Shown here one piece after another: positions 24,542-34,581 of a stretch of 64,000 nt of DNA; the stretch's first letter is position 1, and the number at the start of each line of letters is the position of its first letter. Source of the DNA: Hymenochaete sp. R1. Taxonomy: Eukaryota; Basidiomycota; Agaricomycetes; Hymenochaetales; Hymenochaetaceae. Both the position numbers and the translations under genes were made by a program. The stretch lies in NCBI GenBank assembly GCA_019400425.1, contig JAFREE010000102.1, positions 1 through 64,000 of the forward strand, given 5' to 3'. The notes under the pieces are model-generated. The model was given only the letters and a program-made list of their open reading frames with translations, ran no database searches and had not been told where the DNA came from.

Positions 24542-25224
24542 GCTATCACCCGATACTACTTGAAGTCCCACCAAGTCAGCGTCAGCGTCGGTTACACGTT
24601 ATCTGTACCACCAAAGCCGAATCCGAAACCAAGGAAAGGCGAACGTCGTCGAAATGACGGTAGAGTGATGAGTGGTGGGAGTGCAAGGAAGATAAAGACA
24701 GCCATCATTCATCCAGGAATAAAAAGAAAATCCACCGATGAGAAAATGCCTCCCCCGGAAAGATTCAAAGAGTCTTCGGGCGGAGTAAGATAACTTGACT
24801 GTTGCATGCCTTGCTTGTGGCCGAGACTCCTTTTCTTGGCCGCGTCCTCGGCATAGGCGGGCCGAGAGGCCGGTTAGTCGGACTTCGCGGACTGACTTTA
24901 GCCAGTCGGTCGAGGTTTGTGGTCGTGTGCCCTCTCGAACGCACTTAGCTTGGGAGACTATCACCGAGTTTTTGTGTTTTGAAATTCAGTGCAGAAAGTA
25001 TTGAAGAAAGGAAAAGGAAAATAAAAATCTACGCAGCGTCCTCGAAACGAAATACTAATACAACATAACAAGTCATTAATTTATGTAAAGTCCGCACAAT
25101 ATCGAGGTCTTCAAAAGACAGTACGAAAAAGAACTGAGACCGGAAAGCAATAGTGAAAGCAAATAAGAGAGTAACAGAAGTCTATCTATCTGAGAGATAG
25201 GTATTGCCCGAGAAGCCTCAACAT
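24542..25224. other. intergenic region
   Basis: About 680 bases between the transporter start and the DUF3433 gene stop, holding the transporter promoter and the neighbour's 3' region. No gene or repeat seen. Confidence 0.5.
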
Positions 25225-28200
25225 TCACGACTCCCGCCTCCCGTCCGTCTCCCCAGGCAACGCAAAAGGTTCAACGTGATACCCCGCCTGAGCCAACGGA
25301 GCTGATACCGACTCTCTTCCTCTCACCGACCCTCTCCCATGCGAATCCGAGCTCTGTCCACCTACCGTCTTCTCCGTCTCCGCATTACCAGATGCGACGG
25401 TGACCTTCGCAGTCGAGTCCCGACTCAACGGTGGCTTCTCCCTTTCTCCGTCATCCCCAACCTTGTCCCTATACCCTCCTCCAGTACCAGCACCCCCAAA
25501 TCCTTCATACCTCCCCTCTTCGTCCTCCCCATACTCTCGTCGATCCCCTCCATATCCATTCCCATACCCAGGTGCATCACCCGCCACCACCGCTCCCGTC
25601 CTTCGGTCGAGCCTAAACCTCAACGGCGCCAACTTCGTCGCGATCCCCGCATCGGTGTCGAGCGGGTTGAGGAGAGTGCCGAATCCGGAGTGGGAGGTGA
25701 GGGCGACAGCGGAGGCGATGGAGCCTGGTGGAGCGGCAAGGAAGACGGACTTGCGCATGTTGCGGTGGACGAGGCCGACTGTGAGCATGAGGATGCCCAT
25801 GATGATAAGGAGGGTGGCGAGGAAGTGAGCTGCGAGGGGCCTGATATGGTTGATTGAAATAATGGATGCACATGTCAGTGGCTAAGATACAATCAAATTG
25901 GTAAGAGACGACGCACTCGATGGTGAGACGGGGCTTGAGGGAAATGAGGGTTGCAGGCAGAGTTGTATTCTGTCTTATGAAATACGTGTTCTTAGCAACG
26001 AGAGCCAAATGTTGCGTCTGCGTCCAGTTTCAGTTATCAATAAACTTCCCAGCTATCGAAATCTTCGACGACACTTACGTAGATTCTCGATGTAGTGTCA
26101 ACGAACCCATCTAGGGAGTTGAAAGCGTTCGGTGCAAGTGTTGCGTTGTTTGTCACAGATAGAAGAATCGCCCCAGGTACAGCTTGCGACGTCGCATTTG
26201 CACGCGAGTTGATAAACGCATCCGGGTTCTGGTCAAAAATCACACTGCGGAGGAGATAGAATGTTAGCAATTTGAGTTTCTGACAGAAAGAAAAACAAAA
26301 CACGATAAAAACAGAGATGTTATTTACCCATTGAATGGCACACCTTGCTGGGGTGCACCAGTAACGTTGTTCGCCTCCTCGAATGAATTAAGGATAGACA
26401 CATTCCCTAGCAAATTGTCATTCAAAGATAAGTTCGCCGTAACGTTGAACACCTCCAACGTCGGTGCGCAGAATACGCCTGATCCCCGCGGCCGACCACT
26501 ATCCACCCCGCTAAAGAACCAAAAGAACACTGGCAAGAACGTGCTATTCTGGCCCATCCCCGAATTGGAGCTTCCGAGCAAACCGCAATTATCGACGGCG
26601 CTCACCCCATATTGCTGAGCAGAGCTGTTCGGGTTGAAGGAGACGCTGGTCGAACAGCCTGTGGTAGAGGCCGAAGAGGCAAACGCGGGCTTAGAGGTTG
26701 CATTTATGATGAAGCTGGCAGGGTTGGCGGTAGAGAGGTTGATAGATGTTGGAGCGGAGCAGGTGGCGTTCGTGCGGATACCCGTGGTGTTGGCAGAAAG
26801 AGTGCCGTTGAGGTACGAGCCGACGGGAGCCTACGAGAAAAATCCATTGAGTATGCGAAGTGTTTTGAACCTGATGAACATCGACTCACAGTAAAGTCGG
26901 CAGTAGCCCAACTGTTATGGACGAATGGAGGATCTAAGAGGCCGTTCGTCACGGCTGCCAGCACATACTAAATTTACAGTCAACGGGTCCATTAAGCCAC
27001 TGATCAAAATTAAGAAGCATGCGTGTTGATCAACTCACACCTGCCGCAGCTAAGAATGCCGTTAACTGGAACCTATCCGGGTCCAATCCCAATGTCCTCA
27101 AGCTTGTCGCACTTGCCGGTTGTTCATTCTCAATCTGCGTCACATCGAAAATTGACCCAGCAAGAGGTTGAAACAGCAGACTGGCCAACCCTGCGAGTGC
27201 GGCCATGAACACGACCCAATTCCGCTTCGAGAAAGCCAGGATAACGGCATATAGGGAGCTTAATTGGTTTTGGAATGTTAATTGGAGAATGCCAAGAAAA
27301 TGGCAAAAACGAACTTCGTTGATACCTTGATACAATGTCAGTGCACGGCCCATTCCTAACATTGATACAGATCACTCACATAGTCCAAAAGCAAAGTATC
27401 GTCCGCAGTCGCATTGCCTCGCGCAAGGTTGATGTACGGCTTAAATATAGAACAAATAAATCAGATGAGATTTATTCCGATTACTAAGAGGGAAGGAGTC
27501 CCCGGTCACAGATCCGCATCGTGCATGGCAAGTCCAGAGAGACCGATTGCCCAACAAGCGTATGAAGAACTCCTTCGCTGGCCCAGAAGCTGACGAGGGA
27601 TGGCACATGGGAAAGGCGCCTCACCTGATACCGTTTCACCAGCCAATTCTTCGACTCCCAAAGTAATACCAGTGGCGCCACGAATAGAATCGGAATAAAT
27701 GACTATGACGATGTTGAATCAACTAAAGCCCACTCTAAATTAGCCTTGGAAACCGAAATGAACTCACTGTGAGGAACTGTTGTGAAGCGAACTTGAACAC
27801 GTTCTGCTCGGGAACTTCGAACCCTGTAACCGCCAACGACCAAAAACGTAACGCAGTAACGATTGTGAGGATGGGATACCAAACACCCGTCAGACATGCG
27901 TCCATTTCACATTATTACAGAGCTCGATGTACACACACCATTATTTTTTTGCGAAATATGTGTCGCCACTTCCAACGCTATACCCAAGGATGTCATGAAG
28001 ACCGCTGCAGGTACGATGATCCATAATGTCATTTGAGGCGGTTCCTGCAAGTCAAAACAATCGCAAGATGAGTCGTTACACCACAAAAAAGCAAGCTTGA
28101 CGAAAACGAAACACGTACATAAGACTTTGGCTTTTCTTCTCTCTTGATAGTTGGGATAAGATGCGTGGACTCCCTGAAGTTCCTTGTAGCCGCCGTCTGC

Positions 28201-28229
28201 GGTGGCGAAAGTAACCTCTGGTCAGCCAT
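25225..28229 (-). CDS. DUF3433 multi-spanning membrane protein
   Basis: About ten exons from ATG 28229 (MADQRLLSPPQ). The first membrane segment (MTLWIIVPAAVFMTSLGIAL) is followed by GVWYPILTIVTALRFW, a segment with FVAPLVLLWESKNW, LYAVILAFSKRNWVVFMAAL and the DVTQIENEQ stretch. A long extracytoplasmic part is rich in N-glycosylation sites (NATCS, NSTF, NVTAN, NLSL). A late helix HFLATLLIIMGILMLTVGLV precedes a cytoplasmic tail of about 170 residues with Gly/Tyr-rich low complexity (GYGNGYGGDRREYG). The organisation fits fungal DUF3433 proteins, which include Neurospora SPRAY, linked to calcium distribution and polar growth. Function here is not known. Splice joins in the glycosylated region are approximate. 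Confidence 0.75.
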
Positions 28230-29153
28230 GGCTCTGGCTCTGCACGTCCTAACGTCACTAAAATGAGACTATAGTCGGTGTCCGCGCTTGCGTCGTCGAA
28301 GGTCGTGGTCGGATCCCAAAATGCGCACTGTGCAAGAAACACGCTGTCGTGGAGGGCAGAGGGAGAGGTTATATATGAGGCATGCGACAACGGGCTATTC
28401 TGGAAAGAGTTGATGGATGGCGAGTAGGGCTGAGATCAAAAGCCCACGATATTGATTGCTGTGCACGTATCGCTTGTTGCCCAGTGCTCGTCTCCTCCCA
28501 GCGTCTGGATCTGTCTCCGTCTCCTTCCCTCAGCGGGAGTGCACGCTTAACGTTTTCTGATCCGCTACGCTCCCGCACGAAAGTTGCAAGGCGAGGGATG
28601 TGTAGCTACAAACATCTAGAATCGTTCGAGCCTGAAAAGCATGTTGAGCGCCAGGCAGCCTGTGCCAAAGAGCGCGGGCTAATCACTGGAGCGCGCGGGT
28701 CGTTTGTGCCGTAAGTTTGTGGGTGCACCTCTTTCCGAAATTGGAAGGACGGCGCCTCCCCTTGTCTCAAAGCACCCACAGCGATTAATATTGATCCGGG
28801 TTCGAGCGAATGTATATAACACGCAAAAGTGAGCTGGGCGCGTCAGTGTTCGAAAATATTAGCTTGTGGGCTCGTATGGCTATGTGCTCAGATTATCGTA
28901 GAGTTCTAAGACTGGCCCTAGGATGCCTCAACGAAAGAATTCTCGAACAATTTTTCTGATAGAGATATTAAGTTCAAAGTCCGTAGAGAGAGTAAAGAGC
29001 GACAGAATTGTGATGTAGAAATAACGAGACTAATTTGTAAAGAGCGTCATGTTTGAAGGAGGTGATTGGAAGGGTACGGAATTTGACCGAGTATATGTGC
29101 ATCTTAAACTCGGAGCCTCTACCGACAATATGGAAAACAAATATCAATCCACC
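28230..29153. other. intergenic region with duplicated 3' flank
   Basis: Holds the DUF3433 promoter on the left. From about 28855 onwards the sequence is the 3' flank of the repeat-protein gene and is repeated, diverged, at about 31605-31800 (shared blocks around TAAAGAGCGACA and CAAAGTCCGT). No gene seen. Confidence 0.55.
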
Positions 29154-30208
29154 TCAAAGCCTACCGAGGTCCTTTCCGCCTTGCTGAGCTTGCCCTTCAC
29201 TATTCGTCTGAGGTGGGATCGGCGAACCAGGGCCCTTTGGCGGGACCCGCTGGCCCTTCTCCTGGCGCTTACCATTGCCATTGCCGGTACCGTTGGGGTC
29301 GTCCGGATGCCCCTCCAGCGGTGGGTGCGGGGATGGATCCTGCGTCCCCTTCGGGTCAGGCTTTCCCTGGCGCTTTTCATGTCCACCGTCCGTCGTAGGA
29401 GGATGTGGAACATCAGGAGATTGAGGCGACGGCTGCGGCTTGCCTCTCTCTTGACGCTTCGCATGTCCGTCATCAATTACGGGAGGCGAATGTGGGTGAC
29501 TACTATTTGGCGGGTCATGCGGGGCTTGACGCTTGAAGTGACCATTTCCATCTGGATGCTGAGGTGCCGGAGAACCCTCATCCGGCGACGAAGGAGAAGA
29601 ATGAGAACCATTTGGCTTATCATCGCGTTTGGAATGATCAGCAGAATGCTGGAGATCGGGGCCACTTTGATGCGGAGGGGGATTTGGAGCGCCCTTCGAG
29701 TCGTCCTTTCGCTTCGTGTGATCGTCGCCGGACGATGTGTGGCCTCCAGGAGCCGCCTTAGGAGGCAACGGCGGACTTTGGTGATCCTGGCGTTTCGTGG
29801 GGCCTTTGTCTCCACTCACCGATGTAGGAGGATATTGCGGAGGGGGGAATGGGGGGTGAGTGCCATTCTGCTGTTCTTGACGCTTGGAGTGCCCTTGCTT
29901 GTCGTCTGTTTCCTGACGGGTTGTATGATGGCTAGGCGAAGTGTGAGGCGGTACCTTAGGATCATTCGAGCCTCCTTGACGCTTTGAGTGATCGTTGACC
30001 GCAGGAGGTGTAAGGTGGCCCGAGTGGCCTGTATTAGGTGGTTCCTGCAGGTTGGAAAGGCTCGCCGAGTCGAGCGTGACAGGCGCCTATACATACAGAG
30101 TAGAACATCAAGACTAATTTTTCTGGGCTACGGTTCGAAGGAAAGACATACCGGTATTGCCATGGCGGCTGCTACGAAGGCCAAAAGAACGGACTTCTTG
30201 AAAAGCAT
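29154..30208 (-). CDS. Kex2-processed secreted repeat protein 1
   Basis: Two exons (30208-30152, 30086-29154) give 329 residues. Exon 1 encodes exactly the signal peptide (MLFKKSVLLAFVAAAMAIP), split off by a short intron. Exon 2 is a string of about ten imperfect units of 20-35 residues, each closed by a processing site preceded by a Gly/His-rich tag (NDHSKRQ, QGHSKRQ, GPTKRQ, DDHTKRK, NGHFKRQ, DGHAKRQ, GGHEKRQ, NGNGKRQ; one site reads HHTTRQ). Lys-Arg pairs are cut by the Golgi protease Kex2, so the precursor should release several Pro/His/Ser/Gly-rich peptides. This is the design of fungal KEX2-processed repeat proteins (KEPs), a group that includes pheromone, repellent-like and dikaritin precursors. 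No tailoring enzyme such as UstY lies nearby. The peptides are hydrophilic and lack Cys. Its role is unknown. The tandem paralogue is at 31871-32993. Confidence 0.85.
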
Positions 30209-30325
30209 GATGAACGAATCTGGGAGGCTTGAGAAAGTGGCTTTGACGAAAGTTTGATAGAGAACGAGCGGGTAGGGAGAAGTAGGTCACTGTCTAATGC
30301 TTTCTTCCTCTCGCATCCCCTTCGT

Positions 30326-30333
30326 CTTATATA
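30326..30333 (-). promoter_or_regulatory. TATA box of repeat-protein gene 1
   Basis: TATATAAG on the minus strand, 118 bases upstream of the start codon. The paralogue has a TATA box at the same distance, which supports it. Confidence 0.55.
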
Positions 30334-31286
30334 CCATTTAGAGAGTCATAGCTCTCATTGGCCAGACTGCAGTCTTGCGGAGGTAAGTCCTACCGTCCTC
30401 CCAAATCCGTTCTTTGCATGCCGTGTGTCTTCTTCCGCAGCAAACATATACGCCGTCTCCGTCCGCCCATGCCCTTTTTTCAAGAGAAAATTTGCAAAGG
30501 GCCTCGGGGATACAGGCTTCTTTGGCAAGCCACGTCTTTTGGTCTTCGAGGTAATCGTATGTTTCTCGGAGCCTTGTACGAGCCGCAGCACACACAGCAA
30601 GTCGGCTGGCAAGCTTGGAGGCTGTGTGTTCTTCTCGGCTCAATCAAAGCAAAGACGATAGCTTCTTCTTCGTCGACGCGACGCGCCCATACGCAGATTC
30701 GCGCGACCGTTTGCTTGTCTGCAGCGATTCCGGGGGAATGAATTGGAAATCCTCTGTCCAAGACTTTCCAGGTCTATTCCCGCTAGTACGCAAGCCCGAG
30801 ACGCAAGTTTCAGAGGCTGATGCTCTAAACGACGCAGCAGTCCCGAGGGTACCGGTTGGTGTGAAATGTCTAGTATCAGAGCGGAGGACTTGAGCAGTAT
30901 TAGGTTGTCCGAAAATTGAGCCAGAGGTTCGTAAGTACAGCTCTCTCCTTTGCAGGTAGGATAAGTTGTAATGTCCAATCCTTGGCCGTTGGCGCGTTTC
31001 ACTGGTAGGGAAGCATAAAAACTTCAAAGTGTCCGTCTGAGAGAAGAGTTGACTCGACTCCGAGTCGAATGCGAGCCGATATATTGCTATTTTGGGAGCA
31101 AGCGTCGATCATATATCATTTGTAGTTGATTACCAATCAACGCGCGCCAGGGATTTCTCTTTTCCGAGTTTCCGCCATCGCCACCCTAGACTTCTTGCAC
31201 CTATTCCCAGCATTGCGTTTTTTCTCCCCAAAACCCACAGGAAGTAAGTATATATTCAGGCCCTCAAAAGCAAGTCTTTTAAATCA

Positions 31287-31364
31287 ATGAATCTTGACTA
31301 CGATGAATCCGAGATCGGGGTTGTGACATGGGATGAGGATAAGGACAAGGGCGGTCTTATATAA
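31287..31364 (+). pseudogene. truncated 5' copy of DPH3
   Basis: An ATG-initiated frame of 25 codons (MNLDYDESEIGVVTWDEDKD...) aligns with the first 20 codons of the intact DPH3 at 34062 ([20 protein letters not shown]). It then loses the similarity just before the zinc-binding CSL domain and stops. The upstream region is also shared, so this is the cut end of a tandem duplication unit. No zinc ligands remain; a functional protein is unlikely. Confidence 0.8.
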
Positions 31365-31870
31365 CACAGTTGTCTAGTCATATATCCTCAATCCCGTACA
31401 TACATTTTGGTTGCGCACAACAAAGAAATGGCCCGAAGGCGTACTCCCGATGCGTGGAATGCGTTTGAATTGCACAAAGTCGAGTTAATAGACCTCGCGA
31501 GCTATTCAACTTATAGTTAGTCCGTAGTGTTACCATCGTATCTCAAGGTACCCGCAGCGATTGAGGCCTTTCAAGCTGAGAAAGCATCAGAGACAAACTA
31601 AGATTCTCGAAAAATAGTAGCTTGCGGACTCTCTTGACTATGCGCCGAGATCATCGCAGAATCCACACCCAACATTTTTCTAAATAATCATTAAATCCAA
31701 AGTCCGTTTAAAGTAAAGAGCGACAAAACTACGGCGTAGGAATGTGAAAACTAATTCAAAGAGCGTTATGTTCGAGAACAAGAGTTTAGAAAAGAGAGAA
31801 ATCCAATCGAATGCGTATGCATCTTAAACTTGAATCTCTAACGATGGTTAGTAAGCACATCAAAGCTGCC

Positions 31871-32993
31871 TCAAGCCCTGGGCTGACCACCAGTCGCCTG
31901 CGGAGGCGGGGGCGGCGGAACCGTCGAACTAGATCCCTTCGGCGGGCCCTGCTGATCCCCATTCTGGCGCCTTCCATTGCCATGCGGGGAAGGAGAACCT
32001 TCCGGAGGCGGAGGTGGGGGCGGACTTTGCGTTCCCTTCGGGTCGGCCCCACCCTGGCGCTTTGCGTGACCACCGCCCGTAACAGGCGGAAGATCAGTCG
32101 ACTGAGGCGGAGGTGGAGGCGGAGGCGGGGTGCCGTTTCCTTGACGCTTCGCGTGATTGCCGTCTCCATTCACGGGAGGGGGACCGTTAGTGGACTGAGG
32201 AGGCGGAGGTGGCTGACTGCCGTTTGGCGGGCCTTGCGGGTCTTGACGCCTGGAGTGACCGTTTCCGTCCGGATGCTGAGGTGCTGGGGAGCTCTGAGGT
32301 GGGGGAGGCGGCGGAGACTGTCCACCATTTGGCTCTTGGCGCTTAGCATCTCCCTGAGGTGGCTGGGACGCCGGCGAACCTTGGGGAGGCGGCGGAGGTG
32401 GAGACTGAGAACCCTTTGGTTTATCCTCACGCTTAGAGTTTCCAGGAGGAAGCTGAGACACTGGAGGAGGGGGAGGGGGGGATTGAGATCCCTTTGGCTT
32501 ATCCTCACGCCTGGCATGGCCAGCAGGGGGTTGAAGAGCTGGGCTACCTTGAGGAGGCGGAGGAGGCGGGGGCGTACTATTCGAACCATCCTGGCGTCTA
32601 GCATGCCCATTGCCTGCCGGAGGCTGGCCTCCGGGAGTCGTCTGGGGAGGAGGGGGCGGCGGACCTTGCGGGTTTTGGCGCCTAGCGGGACCTTTGCCTC
32701 CATTCCCTGGTACGGGAGAGCTCTGCGGAGGAGGCGGGGGCGGTGGCTGAGTGCCATTCTGCTGGCCTTGACGTTTTGAGTGGTCGTTACTCGCTGGGGG
32801 CTGGAAAGGGGCCGGGGTGCCCGTAGGAGGAGGTCCTTGTGGATTGGCGAGGCTCGTCGAATCGGGCTTAGGAGGCGCCTACACAGAGGAAAACGGTAAG
32901 GCTGTGTTTGTTGGCTTATAATCATAAAAGACGAACCGGCATGGCCATGGCAGCAGCTACGAAAGCCAAAAGAACGGTCTTCTTGAAAAGCAT
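31871..32993 (-). CDS. Kex2-processed secreted repeat protein 2, proline-rich
   Basis: Two exons (32993-32937, 32878-31871) give 354 residues with the same plan as the paralogue at 29154-30208. A signal peptide (MLFKKTVLLAFVAAAMAMP) fills exon 1. Exon 2 has about ten units ending in dibasic sites (NDHSKRQ, KGPARRQ, NGHARRQ, AGHARRE, GNSKRE, GDAKRQ, NGHSRRQ, GNHAKRQ, GGHAKRQ, HGNGRRQ). The units differ from paralogue 1 by runs of six to eight prolines (QSPPPPPPP) between the sites, and several use Arg-Arg rather than Lys-Arg. Expected products are secreted polyproline-helix peptides of about 20-35 residues. The opposite strand is open over most of the gene and reads as Arg-rich, but this follows from the proline codons and is not a gene. 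Confidence 0.85.
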
Positions 32994-33109
32994 GATGAAC
33001 GAGCTGAGGAGACTGGTTAAAGACTCTAAAGATGATTTGTTTGAAAGTCAAAGAGATGAAATGAAGTAGGTTGTTGTTTGATGGTTTCCTCCTCTTGCAT
33101 CCACGAACT

Positions 33110-33117
33110 CTTTTATA
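33110..33117 (-). promoter_or_regulatory. TATA box of repeat-protein gene 2
   Basis: TATAAAAG on the minus strand, about 117 bases before the start codon and therefore at the same spacing as in the paralogue. Confidence 0.55.
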
Positions 33118-34061
33118 CCCCTCGTCGGCCAACCCGCAGTCTGAACGTGGAGAATCCTACCTCCCCCCAATGTCGTTCATTGTCTTCTGTATGTCGCCTT
33201 CCGCAGCAAAAATGCACGCCGTCGGAAGCAGCCGCCTTGACCCTCATTTCGCGAAAATGAAAGAGAGCACCAAAGGCTTCTTTTTTGGTGCGCTGCAACT
33301 GTTTTCGGTTCACCGTATGTTTCTCGGAGGCTCGGGAGGCCGCAGCAAGTACACTGCCAGTTTTGATCATATCGTGCATGGTCGGCTGGAGCGCTTGAAA
33401 GTCGAATGTTTTCTCGCTTCAAACGAAACAAAGAGAATAATTTCTTCCGTCGCCGTAGGCATGACGTCTCTATTTTTGTCGACGCGACCCGCGCAGCAGA
33501 GTTGCGCAAGCGGCGCAACAATATTAACGTGCACCTGCCGAGCTTGAAGCCTTTCGTCCGAAATATCCTACTCTAGACCTGTGTACGCTAGACGTAAGTC
33601 CGAAACGCGAGGCTCGAGGACTTTTGTGTCAGACGACGCAGTAGTTCCATGGGCGCCGTTTGGTTCGAAAGGACAAGTTTCAGAGCCGAGGTACGTGAAT
33701 TATGATGTCTTGTGCTCTCTATTTGCTTCATGGAGACAGAAACAAAGGTTAGATACTGTGGTCGTGAACTTTCAGTTCTTCGTTTCCAAAAACTTGAAGC
33801 ATCTGTAGTAGGGTAGTGGAGTGGGGAATCTAAACATAGATTCGTCTGGCTCTGATGAACCCACACGTTGCTATTTTGGGTGCAAACGCCGATCATGAGT
33901 CATTACCAATCAACGCGTACCAAAGATTTTGTTTCGCCACTTTCCTTTTCGCCCAACCTCACACTTCCAAAGGTTACATCTATCATCAGCATCGCATCGC
34001 TCTATATCCCAAAATCAACCGAAGTAATACCCAATCGATTAAAGTCAACTCTCGCAACACA

Positions 34062-34581
34062 ATGGGTCTTTACTACGACGAAATCGAGATCGAGGATATG
34101 GCCTGGGATGAGGATAATGGCGTCTTTCATTACCCATGCCCATGCGGGGACAGATTCGAGATCACCCGCAAGCAGCTAGCAAACTACGAGGACGTCGCGA
34201 CGTGTCCAAGCTGCAGCCTTATTATTCGTGTCGTCTACGATCCGGTGAGCCCTGCATTCACCTATGTTGCTCAGACACTCAGCTCCAGAGCTTCGTAACT
34301 GACACTGGATTGTACAGCTGGATTTTGAGGATGACGCGGACGAAGACGAAAACGAGGAATCGGAAGAGGGGGATGATTCGGAGAGCGAGTCGGACGAGGC
34401 GAAGGACGAGGATGTTAAGGATACCGAATCGGAGATGAAGAAGCGAGGAAAAGACAACGTCGGCGGGCCGGGAATCGACGAGGATGACGATGACGATGCA
34501 TTCAAAGATGCGTTGGAGAACCTCCATATAGGCGAATCTGCGAATCACGACGCTATGAAGAACCCTGTTGCCGTTGCTTGA
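34062..34581 (+). CDS. DPH3: diphthamide biosynthesis protein 3 (CSL zinc finger) with acidic extension
   Basis: Two exons (34062-34244, 34318-34581) give 148 residues. Residues 1-60 are the DPH3/Kti11 CSL domain with all four zinc ligands: [11 protein letters not shown] and [12 protein letters not shown], followed by VYDPLDF across the intron. DPH3 supplies electrons to Dph1-Dph2 in the first step of diphthamide formation on elongation factor 2, and also takes part in Elongator-dependent tRNA wobble modification. Usual length is about 80 residues; here a second half of about 85 residues is added, very rich in Asp/Glu/Ser ([14 protein letters not shown]) and ending in a short helix ([13 protein letters not shown]). 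It is divergently arranged with repeat-protein gene 2. Confidence 0.93.

Larger units (their letters stand above)
28855..31364. repeat. tandem duplication unit 1 (repeat-protein gene + DPH3 stub)
   Basis: This unit matches 31605 to about 34140 in the same orientation: 3' flank, repeat-protein gene, divergent intergenic promoter and the 5' end of DPH3. Similarity is obvious but diverged in non-coding parts (for example ACCAATCAACGCG upstream of DPH3 in both, and CTTCCGCAGCAAA in both promoters), so the duplication is not recent. The right end cuts DPH3 after about 20 codons. Confidence 0.75.
31605..34140. repeat. tandem duplication unit 2 (repeat-protein gene + intact DPH3)
   Basis: Partner of the unit at 28855-31364, containing the second repeat-protein gene, its divergent promoter region and the start of the intact DPH3. 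The interval 31365-31604 lies between the units and shows no gene. Right boundary is approximate because similarity ends inside DPH3 exon 1. Confidence 0.7.

Noticed and set aside
29049..29987. Long plus-strand open frame (312 codons) opposite repeat-protein gene 1
   Set aside because: It reads as Arg/Leu-rich sequence produced by the complement of Pro/Gly/Ser codons; the minus strand has the signal peptide, intron and regular processing sites.
31811..32779. Long plus-strand open frame (322 codons) opposite repeat-protein gene 2
   Set aside because: Same cause: complement of proline-rich repeats gives an Arg-rich frame with no start context or domain.
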